Shown piece after piece: positions 1 to 15,100 of a DNA stretch of 64,000 nt. Position numbers and translations under genes: made by a program. Source of the stretch: Diphasiastrum complanatum (lineage: Eukaryota; Streptophyta; Lycopodiopsida; Lycopodiales; Lycopodiaceae); NCBI GenBank assembly GCA_029204225.1, contig CM055104.1, positions 41,583,390 to 41,647,389 on the forward strand, read 5' to 3'. The notes below the pieces were generated by a model. It had not been told where the DNA came from. It was given only the letters and a program-made list of their open reading frames with translations, and searched no databases. Within the stretch, counting starts at the first letter, position 1, and the number at the start of each line of letters is the position of its first letter.

Positions 1-52
1 TGGATGGGTCATTGGGTCCGGGCATGATGTCAATGGGCATAGAAGCTGCGAT
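1..52 (-). CDS. POLD2: POLD2 exon 9 (partial, leaves window)
   Basis: Encodes [17 protein letters not shown] and continues beyond position 1. DIMPGxNDP is the conserved metallophosphoesterase-derived loop of the B subunit. Acceptor CATCTTACAG. Confidence 0.93.
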   Translation of the reverse strand, partial: MAASMPIDIMPGPNDPS

Positions 53-3000
53 CTGTAAGATGCACTGAAATCAGAATCTTGATATTTCTTCCATGTATCA
101 TCAATGCTTCAAATAGTTGGATGCTCAGAGAGCTCCCCTAGTCAGCAAAATCATGTCAAGAATGGTTGGATAGAGAGAGAAATTATCAAAGGCAGCTACA
201 ATCCCCCTTAAGAAGAGCATCAGCGACATTAACCATTTACTAAAAATTTCTTCCATGGAAGATAATTAACTTCACTAAAACAAAAATACAAAATTGAGTA
301 GGGTTATAGACAGCTGCTTCATCTTTACATTTACAAAAGTATTTCTAATGGGAAGGTGGCTGAAGCATAACCAAACATATTGACAGAGGAACCTTTTTAC
401 CTGTGTAAGGATAAGATCAAGTTCCTTAATAGGTTCAATAAGCTTGGCTTGCTCCTTGGAAGAAACAGACTATACAACAGTGACAAAATTAAGTGAGACC
501 ACATTATATTTGAGCTCACAAAAATGTAAGGGAAGGGTTACTCATATTTTTGATAACGTAAAGCATAGGTGAGTACAAAGTCTCCATACTGAACTATCTT
601 TCTTTCAAACAAGTGTAGAAAACAAATACAAAGAAACAATACTAGACTGAGATCATGCACAAACAGGGACAACAGTGCAAAAGCATACACAAACAGCGAC
701 ATTCTTCACATGAGCACAACAATTTATCTTGGGAAACCCCTTTGGAAGAAAACCTAGCCACCAACAACTTACAATATCTTAGATCAACAAAGCAATACTT
801 GCTTACAACATCTAGTATCACAAGGCGATAAGCCAGAATACTAAGATCCACACTATGTTCTTCTCTACTTCAGATGTTGCTAATAAATACGGCTAGATAG
901 CTTATATGGATCCTAAACATTAAACCTTAAACCATTGATTATGCCGCAACAAAAGTGGAGCATAGGGCAGCTATAACGGGTGCATGTATGTAACTCCTAC
1001 AAAGTGTTCAGCACATCCTTCAACAAAAAAGCCTACAAGCTCGCTTGGTAAGCAAACAAGTCATGATACTTACTACTTACAAGACATGGACAAGGCATGC
1101 AAGGCTGATTCCTAAGTCTTTCATCCTTTATGTTCAAATATATGCCCTTCAAAAAGAGAGTAGAATTGAAAAAGCATATTCTCATTGAAAAGCATTCTCA
1201 TATAATGTTCACATGTGTTAGAAGCCCTATCTACAATATTTCATGTTGATGCTCTATATGTTAAGAAGAGAAGCCACATTGACACACCCTAAACAGTCAT
1301 CAAGATTCTCTCTAGTGTCAAAAGCTTCTCCAAAGCACTTGTTGCAAACATTCAAAACCTTCTCCAAGTGGAATTGGGGGCTTTTGTATGGCTAATGTCA
1401 AATTTATTCAAGAAGAGGCCTCTTTACGAGGTTTTGACCCCCAAAGGCCAATTCTAAATTTTGGTCCATTGGAGTCCAAGTTGGATGGGTGTTGGGGCTT
1501 GGTGGGACACCATACCATGTACAAATTAGATAGATCTAGAGTAGTCAATAAGTGTGAGGGAATTGGTTCCCCTGCATGTGTAAGTCCAAACCCCCTGATC
1601 ACATTGTTATTTCATTTATAAATAGCAATAAAAGCGATTTTTAGGCCATTTGCGGGAAGTACATGGTTTCGGGGCCTAAAAGTCAAGTTAGCGAATAAAG
1701 AGGTGTTTCCCACCATTTTTCAAATTCGAATAATAAGGGAGGCAAAAATTGGCCAATAGCCATTGAGGCCAAGTGCCCAATCTCCACTTTAAATAGTGGA
1801 GCCATGTATTTCATTTTTCATGTTCAATCAAAGAAGGTGGAACCTCTAACATTTTGGCAATCGAATGTCTTCTCCTCTTCCTCCAACTCTCTCATGCTTA
1901 TTCTTACCTTTCCATTATGTGGATTTGCTAATTGTTGGATTTGAATGTTGTTGCTATTTCAGTGAGAGAAAAGAGAGGGAGAGAAAAATAATCTTGATCA
2001 TGGAGAATTAGGGTTAATGGATGTTAGGGTTAGATTGACATCAACATGCATAACACTTTGAATTTAAGCTTTGCTCTCATGGGATCGAACTACCGTGTGA
2101 CATGAAAGAAGAATCCTCTTCATCTCTTGTTTGCTTCGCAGGGGTTTGAAGGTGGGTGAGGAAAAGGCAAGTAGGGCCTTTCCCTCACCCACCTTCAAAC
2201 CCTATTTCCAAGCACATGTGAAGCAAACAAGAGATGAAGAGGATTCTTCTTTCATGTCACGCAGTACTTCGATCCCATGAGAGCAAAGCTTAAATTCAAG
2301 GTGCTATGCATGCTATGATGTCAATCTAACCCTAACATCCATTAACCCTAATTTTCCATGATCAAGATTATTTTTCTCTCCCTCTCTTTTCTCTCACTAA
2401 ATAGCAACAACATTCAAATCCAACAATTAGCAAATCCGCATAATAGAAAGGTAAGAAGAAGCATGAGAGAGTTGGAGGAAGAGAAGAAGAAAGGACATTC
2501 TACCTCTCTTATTATTTGAATTTAAAAAATGGTGGGAAACACCTCTTTATTTGCTAACTTGACTTTTAGGCCACTAAACCATTTACTTCCCGCAAAAGGC
2601 CTAAAAGTCACTTTTATTGCATCTATAAATGAAATAACAATGGAATCATTGGGTTGGACTTACACAAGGTGCCAATTCCCTAAGGGTGATTGGTCACTTG
2701 AAAGGCCTTGATGCTGATATATGTCTTCGCGATGGTGCCACCAAAGACGAAGCCCATTGTGCTTCAGATGTTAAATCCCCTTCTTGATCTTGGATATCTG
2801 ACGATGTATCTCCACCATCTCCTCCTTCCACTTGCACTCTTTGTAGCGAAAAGTAAGACTGGAGGGGAATCTGGATCTGAGGTGTCGTATGCGTTGCCTC
2901 GACAGCTTCCTGTTTGTACTTCCAAATGAAAGCACTCACACATGTACTCTATTTAATGATTTTTTTCAACATTTCAACCCTTGCCCAAGACAATTTTGAT

Positions 3001-6000
3001 GTTCTGAATCCATCTGTGAGGTCGACGAAGGTTCATAATGACATCTTGATGCCCTGCGAAGGTTCCTAAAGATCCATAGAGCTGAACCTTCAAAGAACAC
3101 CATTTTGAGTGCTTCTAATGCAAACTAGCCCTTGCCCACTTCAAGGTAGTGAGAAAACACTGTTTGGAAGTAATTGTGATCTCGACGAAGGTTGGTTTGA
3201 CTGTTTATGTCAAAAATTAGCCCTGCTTCATCTTTTTCACTTGAAAAATCAAATTTCCTTTATCATTCTTTGTTTTGATGACTTTTTCTGACTTTTGCTC
3301 ATCTTTTTCCAATATTTTTTTTTTCAATGTCTTTTTCCAAATAAATAGAAAATTAATTAATGGAAAACAACAAAAAGAGAAAATAAAATAAAATTTGCCA
3401 GATAGACACTAAGTAGGAAGTTCTGGTTGCCAAAACTTGCGTAATCGATTGCCATTGATTGGAGTATCAAACTATGTTCCATCCAGATGCTCCAATACTA
3501 CTGCTCCAAAAGATAGAATTTCCTTGACACGATAAGGTTCTTCACCTGTGAACTTCAATTTTCCCTTACTAAGCTTGGTTTTGTACATCAGCACCAAATC
3601 ACCCTTTTAGATCCTTTTTATGATATCTTCGATCATGCCAAGCTTTCCGGCGAGCTTTCTCATGTGCTAACGTATGAACTGCCATCAATTTGGTGCCACA
3701 TAGCTTATGTAACGCTTCATGACACAGTTGTAAAGATTTTGCCTCATCCAAACGTTCTATTGACGCTATTCATAAAGATGGTACAAGGAACTCCATTGGC
3801 ATAACGACATCCTAGCCATAAACTGTTGGAAATGGTGAACTCAACCAAGCTTTTTTGACACATTCCCTGAACAACCGATAGTTCGAGATACATCATCGAC
3901 ACCTATAGCTGGACACAACGACATAGTCACACAACCGTCGAATGGAAGTCGAACTATCGAGCGTCGGGACTGTCGAGTGATACAAATAATCAAATTTGAA
4001 ACTTGGCAGTTGTGAGACGCAAAATGTCACGATCAGCTGTAGGCAACATTACAAGAGTTAACACGTAGTTAGCTTGTAGTTTAATGAAAACCTTTCTTGT
4101 AATGATTAGCTAAATTATCTTTTAATTCCCTTGGCGGAATATATGTATGAGAACAACGAAAAAAGAAATATAGAAGAAAAGAGAAGTGTAAGAGGAGCGC
4201 TAGGGCACTACTTGATGCCACACTGTCGACTCACTCAAAAACAAAAGACATTCTATTTTTGCAACATTGTTTTGCGTTGCATGCATTCGATTGAGTGTTG
4301 TGTTGTCTGTGATTCGTATTAGCTCGTCTAAATCTAGCAATTTTTCCGCACCTCACAACACACGCTTCCCCCCACATAAACCAAATGAAAAGCCGTTTGA
4401 TTTGTACTAACTTAATATGCAATTCGGAATGCCCATAATGCAGCATGCAACTTATGTTTCCAATCCGATCTACTAGCCTAGACGGTTTTAGTAAGAATAC
4501 AGCACAGAAACTTATTAGAAGATTTAGCTTGTTAGTTTTCCCTCGGGTAATAAGGTGTACTAAACCGATGTATCACAAAAAAATTTCCAAAAGAACTTTT
4601 ATTGTTTCATTGACGAAATGAGTGCCTCTATCAATCACAATTTTCATAGGACATCCAAATTTGACTATAATGTTTTTGTACAAAAACTTTGCAGTGGATC
4701 TTGCATCTGCTTCCCGCACCACATTGCTTCAACCCACTTGGTCGGTGCTTGTGCTAAAACTGGATGCAACAGCTCATAATGTAATTAAGTAAGCCACCCT
4801 GCACTTTTGACAAACATCACAAGATTGAATATACTTTTCCACATCCTTATGAATGGTTGACCACCAACACCCTGATTGTAAATTTTATGAACCATGATAT
4901 CAGTTTCATAATGACCTCCACCTATAGCATCATGCGATATCATGATAGGGTCTAGTACTTCATGTGGCAAAATGCATCTTCGTAAAATATCATCAACTCC
5001 TCTTCGATACAAACGACATGCCATCAATTGTTACGAATGTGCCTTCAAAATCAACTTTCGCATTGCTGAACCTTTGTCAATGATGCACTTGGTTGTCCAT
5101 GCATCAGATATTCAACAATATCAGCTGCCCACTCAGGCACTGCTTCCACATAGACCAACGTTGCATCCGGAAGATCATCATCTACTTCGGTATTCACGGG
5201 TGTTGATTGAATCCATGAAACATGATTCGCGATGTAATGTTGTTTACCCTTTCACACTACCACATGGAAATCAAATCCTGATAACAATAGTAACCATCTC
5301 GCAATGCGGCCTGTATTGCAGGTTTTGTTCACAAGATACAACAATGGCTAATGATCTGTAAAAAAAGCAAAATTCGTAGCCATCAATTAATGACAATACT
5401 TTTTAACACAAAACGCCATTTCTAGGGCTTCCCTCTCCATGGTGGACTAATTGATTTCAACATCATTCTCAGCTAGCGAACCTGATTGGAAAATCTTTCT
5501 TGTACTCTCTTGGTTGTGTTAACACTGATCCAATGGCATATTTCGATGTATTAGTATGAAGATGGGATTCGATCGTCCAATTTGGAGCTCGCAAAATTGG
5601 TGTGGATATCAACGCAGTTTTCAATTTTGGAATGACTCCAATGCTTCTTGTGTCCAGATCGGAATAATGGTAAGCTTATAGATTAGATGTGCCAAATCTA
5701 CAAAGAATAGGATAAAAATTCGGTAATAATTCACAAGACCCATGAAAGCTTCCCTTATTGTGCCTGGTGGTGGAAGATCCATACTGACTCTTATTGTGGA
5801 AAGATCCTTAGTTTATCCCAACACTATGCCATTTGTTACCCATAATTGACACTTCTCTAGGTCCAAAGAGAATTGAAATTTCCGACACTGAGGAAACAAT
5901 TTTTCAAGTTGGCTTAAGTGGTCTTCATCCATCCCATGGACACAAAGGTCATCCAAATAACTTTCCAAGAATTTTTGCAAGTAATTGCATAACGCGCTGG

Positions 6001-9000
6001 AAAGTACTTGGCGCATTACATAATCCAAAGGGCATTACTTTGTATGTGTAGGTTCCCCATTCAGTTGCAAATGCAGTTTTATGTTGATCTTTAGATGCAA
6101 TGTTCACTTGATTGTATACATTGAACCCATCTAAGAAACCATATGCTTCAGCACCAGCAATACAATCCAATACGCTCTCAGTGAAAGGCAAAGGAAAATG
6201 ATCCTTTCAGGTAACTGCATTCAAGGCCTTTAGATTCACACATATTCGCATCTTGCCATTCTTCTTTGGTACGGTCACAATTGGTGACACCCACTCCGTA
6301 TGCTCAATTTCATAAATGAAATTAGTATCCAATAATCTTTGTAACTCTTTCTTGATCAATTTCGTGTAATTTGGATCAGATCAATAGAATCGGCTCACTT
6401 TTGTAACAACATCTGGTACCAATGGAATTGTATGCTATACTACCGAAGTGGGAATACCCTTCAGATCTTTGTAAGACCAAGCAAAACAATCTTTGTGTTT
6501 GACCATCAACTTCTGCAACTCTGAGAATTGGGATGAAGGTAGCTATGCTCACACATGGATTATTTTCTCTTCTTCACCTGACTCAGCTAGATTCATTGGT
6601 TGAGTACGAGTTGGTCCACCTTTAAACTTCTTGCGTCTCTGAAACACTTTCTTCAGGTTCCCGATGAGCTTTTGGCAACATGAGTACCACATCCTGAAAG
6701 GTATAACTTTTGAAATGCTTTCACATATCATGTTGGACTTCATCTTCTTTTTCCTGTTCCAATGGGTTGATCATCCTCTCCCTTTTTCATACGAAGAGGA
6801 GAGTTAGACTTTCAACTATACAGTTGGAAAGGCTTGTACATGTCCATGCAAATTTGCGGCTCTTAAAAAAGCTCAATGATACAAGAGAGTCATTACAGGT
6901 GATTACAACTCAAATTTCAATGCTAAAAAAAAGACACATTGTGGTGTATTTGGTGATTTACTATTCACATATGGAATTCAAGTTCATTTTTAATAGTGAA
7001 TCTATCGGAAATTTGGCATATAGAACTTTAGTTACAACTTAGTAGAGAATAGTAATACATTGTGCATGTGTATTTTGTGACGTATCTCAATGTCTCATTG
7101 AGTCCTCGATCATTTGAGCGTGTTGACAATCAATTGTTCATATTGTCATTGTATAGAGCTATAATCAATCTCCAGACAATAAAACAACACTAAAATTAAA
7201 CCAAGCCAAAAAAAAAAAAAAACTAAAAGCATTTTGCCATTTCTTTCCCAACAAAGCTGATTCTTTCTCGTTTCAAACGCGTTGCAAAAAGGCTTTCTGA
7301 GAAGGTCCACAAAACATTGGCAGCATGTAGGCGAATTTCAAGGAGACATAGACATGGCATGTGGAAGTAGGCAGGTGATAATCAGCCAGCAAGGCACTGG
7401 CAACATAGCAGGACAAGTCACAGAGAGAGAAAGAAAGAAAGAAAGAAAGTTTTATTAATGTCTTTTCCATGCCAAAAGGCATATAAGACTAGTAAACATG
7501 TCAAGTATGTGGTAACAGTGGGAGCGTATGAAACGTCAAAACAGTAACAGAAATAGCAAATCTAAAGCTATGAATTGAAATAGATGTGATGATATATGAA
7601 CCATGTGGGAGCATGTATACTGCTAAAAGTCATGAGTGGGGTATGACACTATCGTCCAACCCTGTCCTGCTGATGCTATAAAAGGATGTAATACGGGCCG
7701 CAGCATGAAGTGAAGGGCCATTGGTGGTGGTCGCTAACGTCGTCTAGGAGGATGAGGAAGTATCCTCGTGGAAAGTCGAGTAGCTCTGCTGCAACATGAG
7801 TATGTGTGGGACATTGTCTCTGATCTCTGTGGGCAGGTAAGTCATCATCATCATCATCAAATACTATGTCTCATCCTCTCCTCCTGGAGAAGAAAGAAGT
7901 GATCTGAGGCTGAGAAACATGACTCTGTTGGGCAGTCTGACACAAGTCCTATCGCAGTATAAACATCTCTCGTATCATGAGTGCAGCTCATCAAGAGTCC
8001 TCATAGGCTAGGAGGGATCGTAGGGTGACAGGTGTGTCACGTAACAAATAGTGGTATCTCCCTCTGATCTCATAATACACCGGGCACCTAAAGATAAAGT
8101 GCTCCTCTGACTCCACCTCATCTAGGGAGCATAACTAACAAATCTGCTCCTCTCTCGGGGTCCCCTGAAATCTCCCAGTCTCAATAGCCAACGGATGTGA
8201 TGATACGCGGAGTTGTCCCAATGTAAATTTGAGGCAGTGTGATAATCCCGAGTCCAAATAGTGTGGCAAAACGAGGAACCCTGCTATGTCAAGCTCAATA
8301 AAATGAGTCCAGTAATAGTCGGGTTTCACCCCGAGCTGTTGCCTCCAAGTGCGATCGAGATATGCCCGATATAAGGCGCGCCTAATATACTGATGAGTAC
8401 CTGATGGGAGCTCTGTAATGAAGATACCAAATGACTCAAGGAGGAAGTGGGATGCCTGGGAGAACCATGACAGTCGATAGCCCTGGTCATGAAGGGAGTT
8501 GAAAAAACAAGTGTTGTCTGTGTATATCTCATATCTGCATCTGCATCTGGCAAAGCCTGGACTCTCTGAATATATGCGATAAGCTAGAAAGTGGCATCAA
8601 TCTGAATGGGTGGAACTGCAAACTCTAGAAGGATCTCGTGTGGAACCGAGGGCTTCGCCCGAATCATATGAGCTAACATGGTGGTTTGTAATCATGAAAT
8701 GCTGGCCCAGTATGATGAAGGGAGACCGGTACACCATGTCTCTACTACATACAAGGTTGTGGGGGTGACAATAGTGTCAAAAAGTCTACACTTACTGCGA
8801 GCATCTCGGATGAGCTTCCTGAAGCAGAACCGCTCAAGCTAAACAAGAGAGGAATTCCCCTTCCCAAGTCGGGTAGTGGCAGCCTGTCGCATACCTTCAG
8901 TATAAGAGGAAACTACCTCTAAAGCCTGTCCATCTAGGGTGAGCACCCGGCGCTGCATGAAAGCTCGAGAGGTGTTGAAGACCATAACCTTAGTCTTCGC

Positions 9001-9100
9001 AATGTTCACCCCCAATCCCTGTAAACAATCCAACTGCCTCTGTAATCCCTCTCTGGTCGGGGATACTAGTACCACATCATCCGCATAGAGGAGAATAGCA

Positions 9101-9148
<48 letters not shown>

Positions 9149-12100
9149 TTTATTAATGTCTTTTCCATGCCAAAAGGCATATAAGACTAATGAAGTACAT
9201 GTCATGTATGTGGTAACCATGGGAGCGTATAAAAACGTCTCCAAATTGGGATAAAGAAAACATCTAGTGCAAACTAAAATAGACACGTATGCGAGAGTGC
9301 GCATAATAATCATATGTATCTAGGGTAAGATGTCAAGGCTGTGCTGTTGCTGCTGTGCTGATGCTATAAAAAGATGTAATGCGAGCCACAAAATGGGAAA
9401 GCACTGGAGCCTGCCGGCGGCGTCTATGAACATGAGCACGTGTATGTGTAGTAGTATGCCTCTGCGTAGAATGTCTAGTAATCCTGGTAGTAACACTGTC
9501 TTTGATCTCTATGAGCATGAGAGCGGCCATCATCCTCGTCGTCGTCATCATCATAATCCTCATCCTCAGGTACTAAATCACGCGATCTTCGTCTAGTAAA
9601 GAACGAAGTAATCAATGGCTGTGAGGTAAAATGCTGAGGTGTCTCGTATAAATCTCTCCGTAGTCTGGAAATCTTGTGTACCATCAGAGCGACACACCGT
9701 GGGTCCTCATAAGCTATGAGAGAGCGTAGAGTGGTAGGCATCTCCCGAAACAGGCAATGATATCGCCCTCTGATCTCATGATATACAAGGCACCTAAATA
9801 TAAAGTGCTCTTCAGACTCCACCTCACCTAGAGAGCAGAACTGGCAAATCCGCTCCTCTCTGGGAATACCGTGGAACCTCCCAGTCTCAATAGCTAGCTG
9901 ATGAGAGGACAATGTGAATCTGAGGCAATGTGACAGTCCCGAGTCCAAGTAGCGCGGCATGACCGCAGTCCCTGATGCATCTAGCTCCAAGAAATGAGTC
10001 CAGTAGAAAGCTGGCCTAACCCCTAACTGGTTACGCCAAGTCCGCTCTAGATATGTGCGATAAAGGAAGCGTCTGATATACTGATGTGTGCCGGAGGGGA
10101 GCTCTGTGTAACGCCTGTATCCTCTGTATATAGGTGATAAGCTGAAGAACTGCCTCGATCTGTATAGGTGGAACTGCAAACTCGGCCAGGAGAATCTCAT
10201 GTGGGACAGAAGGCTTCGCCCGAATCAACCGAGCTAGCATGGTGGTCTGTAATCGTGAGAGATTGGCCCAGTGTGAAGAAGGGAGACCTATACCCCATGT
10301 CTCTGCCGCATAGAAAGTCGTGGGGGTAACAATGGTATCGAAGAGGTGACACTTACTGCGAGCATCCTGGATGGACTTTTGGAAGCAAAATCGCTCTAGC
10401 TGAACAAGGGAGGCATGTCCTTTCCCTAGTCGAGTGGTAGCGGCCTGTCTCATGCTAAAAGTAGGACCTGAGAAAAGGACCCCCAAGTATGTGTAGGAAG
10501 GGACCACCTCTAGAATCTGCCCACCCAGAGTAAGCTCTTGTCGCTACATGAATGCCCTCGAAGTGTTGAAGACCATAACCTTGGACTTCCCAATGTTCAC
10601 CCCTAGGCCCCATCTGGTGCAAAACTCATGCAAGCAATCCAACTGTCGCTGTAAACCCTCTCTGGTCAGTGAGACCAACACCACATCATCAGCATAAAGG
10701 AGGATGGCAATCAAGATGTCACCAAGCCTGCAGCCAGTACCACCACCCTGTGTAATGACTCTCTCCAACTCATCAATATACAAGCCAAAGAGGACTAGTG
10801 AGAGGGAACAACCCTGCTTCACCCCAATAGTGCTCCAAATGTGCTCAGATATGCCACTGCTATGCCGGAAACAACCAAGGACACGCTCATAAAGTGCCAT
10901 CATAGCAAGAACAATGTCCGTGGAGAAGCCGAGGTCTCGGAGTCTTTGGATGAGCAATGAGTGAGGAACAGAATCAAAGGCTTTCCTGAAGTCCACAAAA
11001 CAACAGTAAACCCTCTCTCTCATGCGCTTAGCCTCCTCAATCAAGGCTCGCAATGTGAATGTGATCTGCCGTAGAATAATGTGCTCAGAAACCAGCCTGA
11101 CCCATGGCATGTAGAATCCTAGTCTCCGCCTCTGAGCTCACAACAGACTGCAGTATAGTACCATATAATTTCGCCAGGACATGCCCAATCATGATGGTGC
11201 GGTAGTTACTCGAAATCATGGGGTCACCATTCTTATGGATGGGGTGGATAATGTTAGTGCACCAGGAGGACGGAAAACCAGAGACAACTGCAGAGTTAAG
11301 AAGGGTAGCTATAGTGGGGGCGAGTAAGTCGGAGGCATGAGAAAGGAGTTCAGATTCAAGGTCTTTGATATCTCTGGCCTTGTGGGACTTCATCTTCTTA
11401 ATGGCTGCAAGTACCATGTCAGATGTGAAAAAGGAGGACTCAGGTGGCCGAGGAGATATGGTGATAGGTGAGTCGGTAGGAACTGTGTACAGTCTAGTAG
11501 CATAATCAGTCCATATGCGGAGGTCTTCCAGGAGAGGTGGTGGAGAGCGAGGAATGAACTCGCGCCAGAAAGCGCCCGAAGAAGAACTGAAAAGAAGGTC
11601 AATCAGACGTTTCCCTTCAGAATCGTCATGGGAACGTTTCTTACGGCGAAGAGCACGATGGTAGGAGCGTCGGGAAGATCGAAGCAGATGTGGGGCATGG
11701 ATGCGTGAGTGGCTTACTGACTGATCGAGAGAGCAACACTCAGTATCGTACCAAGGAGGGTGTAGTGGTCGAGGTGTGCGTCGGGTCTTTCTGGGATGGG
11801 GTTAATGATGCGGCCGTGTGGAGAGAGGTGGTGAAGAAATCAGCCTGGGTGTCGACTGGACTGTCATGAGGAAAGGAGTGTAAAAGTGAAGCTAAGGACT
11901 GTCGGTATAGCGGCATGTGAGTGGGGTCAAATGTGTACATGGGTGCTCGGGTAAGCGTGGGTAGTGTAGATGGATGAGTGGGTGAGAGGTGGCCAATATC
12001 GAAGGAGAGAAATGAGTGGGGTCGGAACGTTCCGTTCCGTACGTTCCGGAATGTACTGGGTTGGAACAATTTTTGGTAAGTTAAAAAAAAATGTAAAACA

Positions 12101-15100
12101 ACCCTGCTGGCCCGCGCATTCTGCATTTCACAGATAGCGAGTTGTCATACTTCTAACGAGGACAGGAAGGTGTCATGGAAGCCATAAGGCACTCTGGAAG
12201 AAGCTTCACGGAGGCGATGAGCTCCAGCTATGGTGAGTTTCTCATTGTGGTGGAAAGAAACTCCTGGAAATTGAAGCCTACTAAGGCAATTCTTCCTTGA
12301 AATTGAGCAGACTTTTCTGTACATCGATGACTGACATATTTTATGCTCTGAGATATGACAACTACTCAAACATCACATGGGGCGCATCTGCACATCATGG
12401 ACGTGGTCCAGGAGTTTCCAGCGATGGTGAGCTTGCGGAAAGAAAGCAGGAAGCCTTATGGACGATCCTGTTTGTGTGTTTAATCTTATCTCACAAGATG
12501 CTCCTTAAATGGCTTCCATACGAATTCATAAACCACTATGCCCCCTCGTGACTGGCAGTGGTTATTATTCTATTCAGTGGTTTTTTTAAAAGAACGTATT
12601 TTTTTTTTTGAGGGTCCCGTTCTGGAACGTGTTCCGTTCCGGAACGGGCAACTAAGCACCACACACACACACGGTGGTAGATGAGAGAAAAAAAAATCAG
12701 TTCATAGGAAAGTGCTCTGATACCATGGTATGAACTCAATCACAGATATTGGTATCAAATAAAACATAAGACAACAAAAAGCATCCACAAAGCATTCTCC
12801 AATTAAGAAGACCAAATGAATATCAATGGTCACCGATAGCTCAAGCGGATCTCCAAAAAGTATAGCTCCCCTACACTGACAAGAAGCTCAAGACTCCAAA
12901 CCGTAAAACTGAAAAATGAATAGCCTTATTGGCTATTTATATTAAGTAAGAGCTACTTCCTTCAATTTAGTAGGAAGGAAATACGAAATTCAAAAATTAG
13001 GGCCAAACTAAGGACCATGTAAAATAGCATTCTAGGGCTTGTCAAATGTAATAAACATGCATGTCCACTAATATAAAAGTATGGACTGTCTCCATAACAT
13101 CACATGAATAATATGCTTCAGTTTCATTGATTTTTGCTTTAAGTACATGATAATATTTACAAAACGAATGTTTGATACTACACATCAATAGAATGAGGCA
13201 TGTCCTTTAGGATTTCCCCAATGACCAATCTCCTCTTTGAGCCCTCCTAGCCTAGACCTATAACACACGGTGAATGCAGCCAACCACTGGCTCATGCAAC
13301 TTGGCAATATCTTCATACATAGAGATGAAGTACAGGAGCTATTAGAATTGTATTTCCACCAGGAAACCTCATGTATGCCCTTCCAAATGACATCTTGACG
13401 TATAAACTCCTCCTGTTTGACACATTGCACAACAAACTCAATTTTAAGAGCAACTACCCGCCTACCCATTGTCAAAACATCACCTCAGCTGATTACTCAC
13501 CCATTTACAAATAACACCCTTTCACACAGTCAAACACTTCACATTTTATGCTCTTTTTACTTTTTAACAGCTAGTACCTACAGTTTACTTCAAAGGAGGG
13601 ATATAATAGCATCTAACAAAAACCATGTTTATCCAATTTCACATGCTCCTTCAATCAGATTTGACAGGAAGCTTACTTTTGTACATTTTTCTTATTTTGA
13701 TTCTTGGAAAAAAAATTCAAATTACATTCCCCATGCCAATATTTTAAGATAGACCTAAACTGTTTCAAGCAACAATATTTTCCCCATATATACCTGGCCA
13801 GTAAGAAGATTATTCTGCAACTCTACTGAGTCCCCAGCTATTATGAGCCGAACAATTTGCGCACTTAAGCTCTGCTCCTGCAAGTGCAAAAAAAGCGAAC
13901 AAGGGTTCAAAGTACCAAGATTCAAAGCTTTACACCAAAGCAACCAACCAGAGCATGAGACTAAATCTAACCAAAATACAATACTTTGCATAAATGCGAT
14001 ATGTAGCTGTACTCCACTAAAGACCTGTTCTTCACCAAGATGGCCTGTGAGATGGTCAACCAAAAGCTGCACTTGAAGTGGGTTTGAGTCATTTCTTCCA
14101 ATTTTAAAGCCAGACACAAAGGCTACATACTTGTCATCTGTAAAAAGAATCAATTTCATAAACTTCATTAACACTTACATACAAAACATACAATCTAGAC
14201 TTGAATCGAAGATGAAAATCATTGATCAGGGCCCTATAGGGGTTTGAGAAAGAGATGATCAAATGTTCAATATAAATTCTTCACAAGTTCAACATTTCCT
14301 ATCCTAAGGCTAAAAGGCACAATCAATCTAAGATTTAGATATTTGTTTGTGAAATTGAATACATTCAAACTCACAATTCTAGTGTGCAAACTTAGTAATG
14401 TTGTTAACTATTACTCAAAACAGGATATCATAATAGAGAAAAAGAGTTAAATTAAGATGTTGAAAGAATCTGGTTTTGTTGGTTAGAACCAACACCAACT
14501 AGGAAGTAAACATCAACCTACTAAAACAAGTTTTCTAATTCAAAGAACAGAATGCAAGACAATACTTAACATGGTGCTACATAAGAAGTGCAAACTGGTA
14601 ACCCAAATGGTCAAATCTAGCAGAAAAATCGTTCCAAACATAGTTGTATCCAAACGCATTTGGAAATGCCCATGCCTTGAATCTGCTTTCAGACGTAAAA
14701 TTTACGAATGTTTTCTTAAAACGAGTCAACAGAAGCATCACCCTAGAACTATGGTAACAAGAAAGTGAGAGAGACTTAGCACATGTCATGCCATCATCAC
14801 ATACACCCCCCATTGGCCCATCTTCTACCACCACAAGGCATATCAGACCTTCAGGGGCAGGTCCCAGCACAGTCCGGGGAAGAGACTTAGCACATGTCAT
14901 GCCATCATCACATACAGCCCCCCATTGGCCCATCTTCTACCACCACAAGGCATATCAGACCTTGGCAGCCAACCATTACACATCACAGAGGGGTTAGGCC
15001 TAGAGGACATCATACTTTCGATAGAGGGTGGTAAAGCGCTAGCATGAGTCCTGTTCGAGCCTAGTGGTTTAGCAATTATACGAGGCAATTTCCTTGACTA

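Noticed and set aside
1388-1621. Overlapping frames on both strands near 1,400-1,620
   Set aside because: No family motif. They overlap the edge of the inverted repeat, and neither splices with POLD2.
9077-9313. Minus-strand frames rich in Leu-Ser repeats (also near 41,504-42,245)
   Set aside because: They are translations of (TC)n microsatellites joined to LINE sequence, not proteins in their own right.
13185-13475. 96-codon minus frame between POLD2 exons 7 and 8
   Set aside because: Exons 7 and 8 join perfectly without it and it shows no POLD2 similarity.
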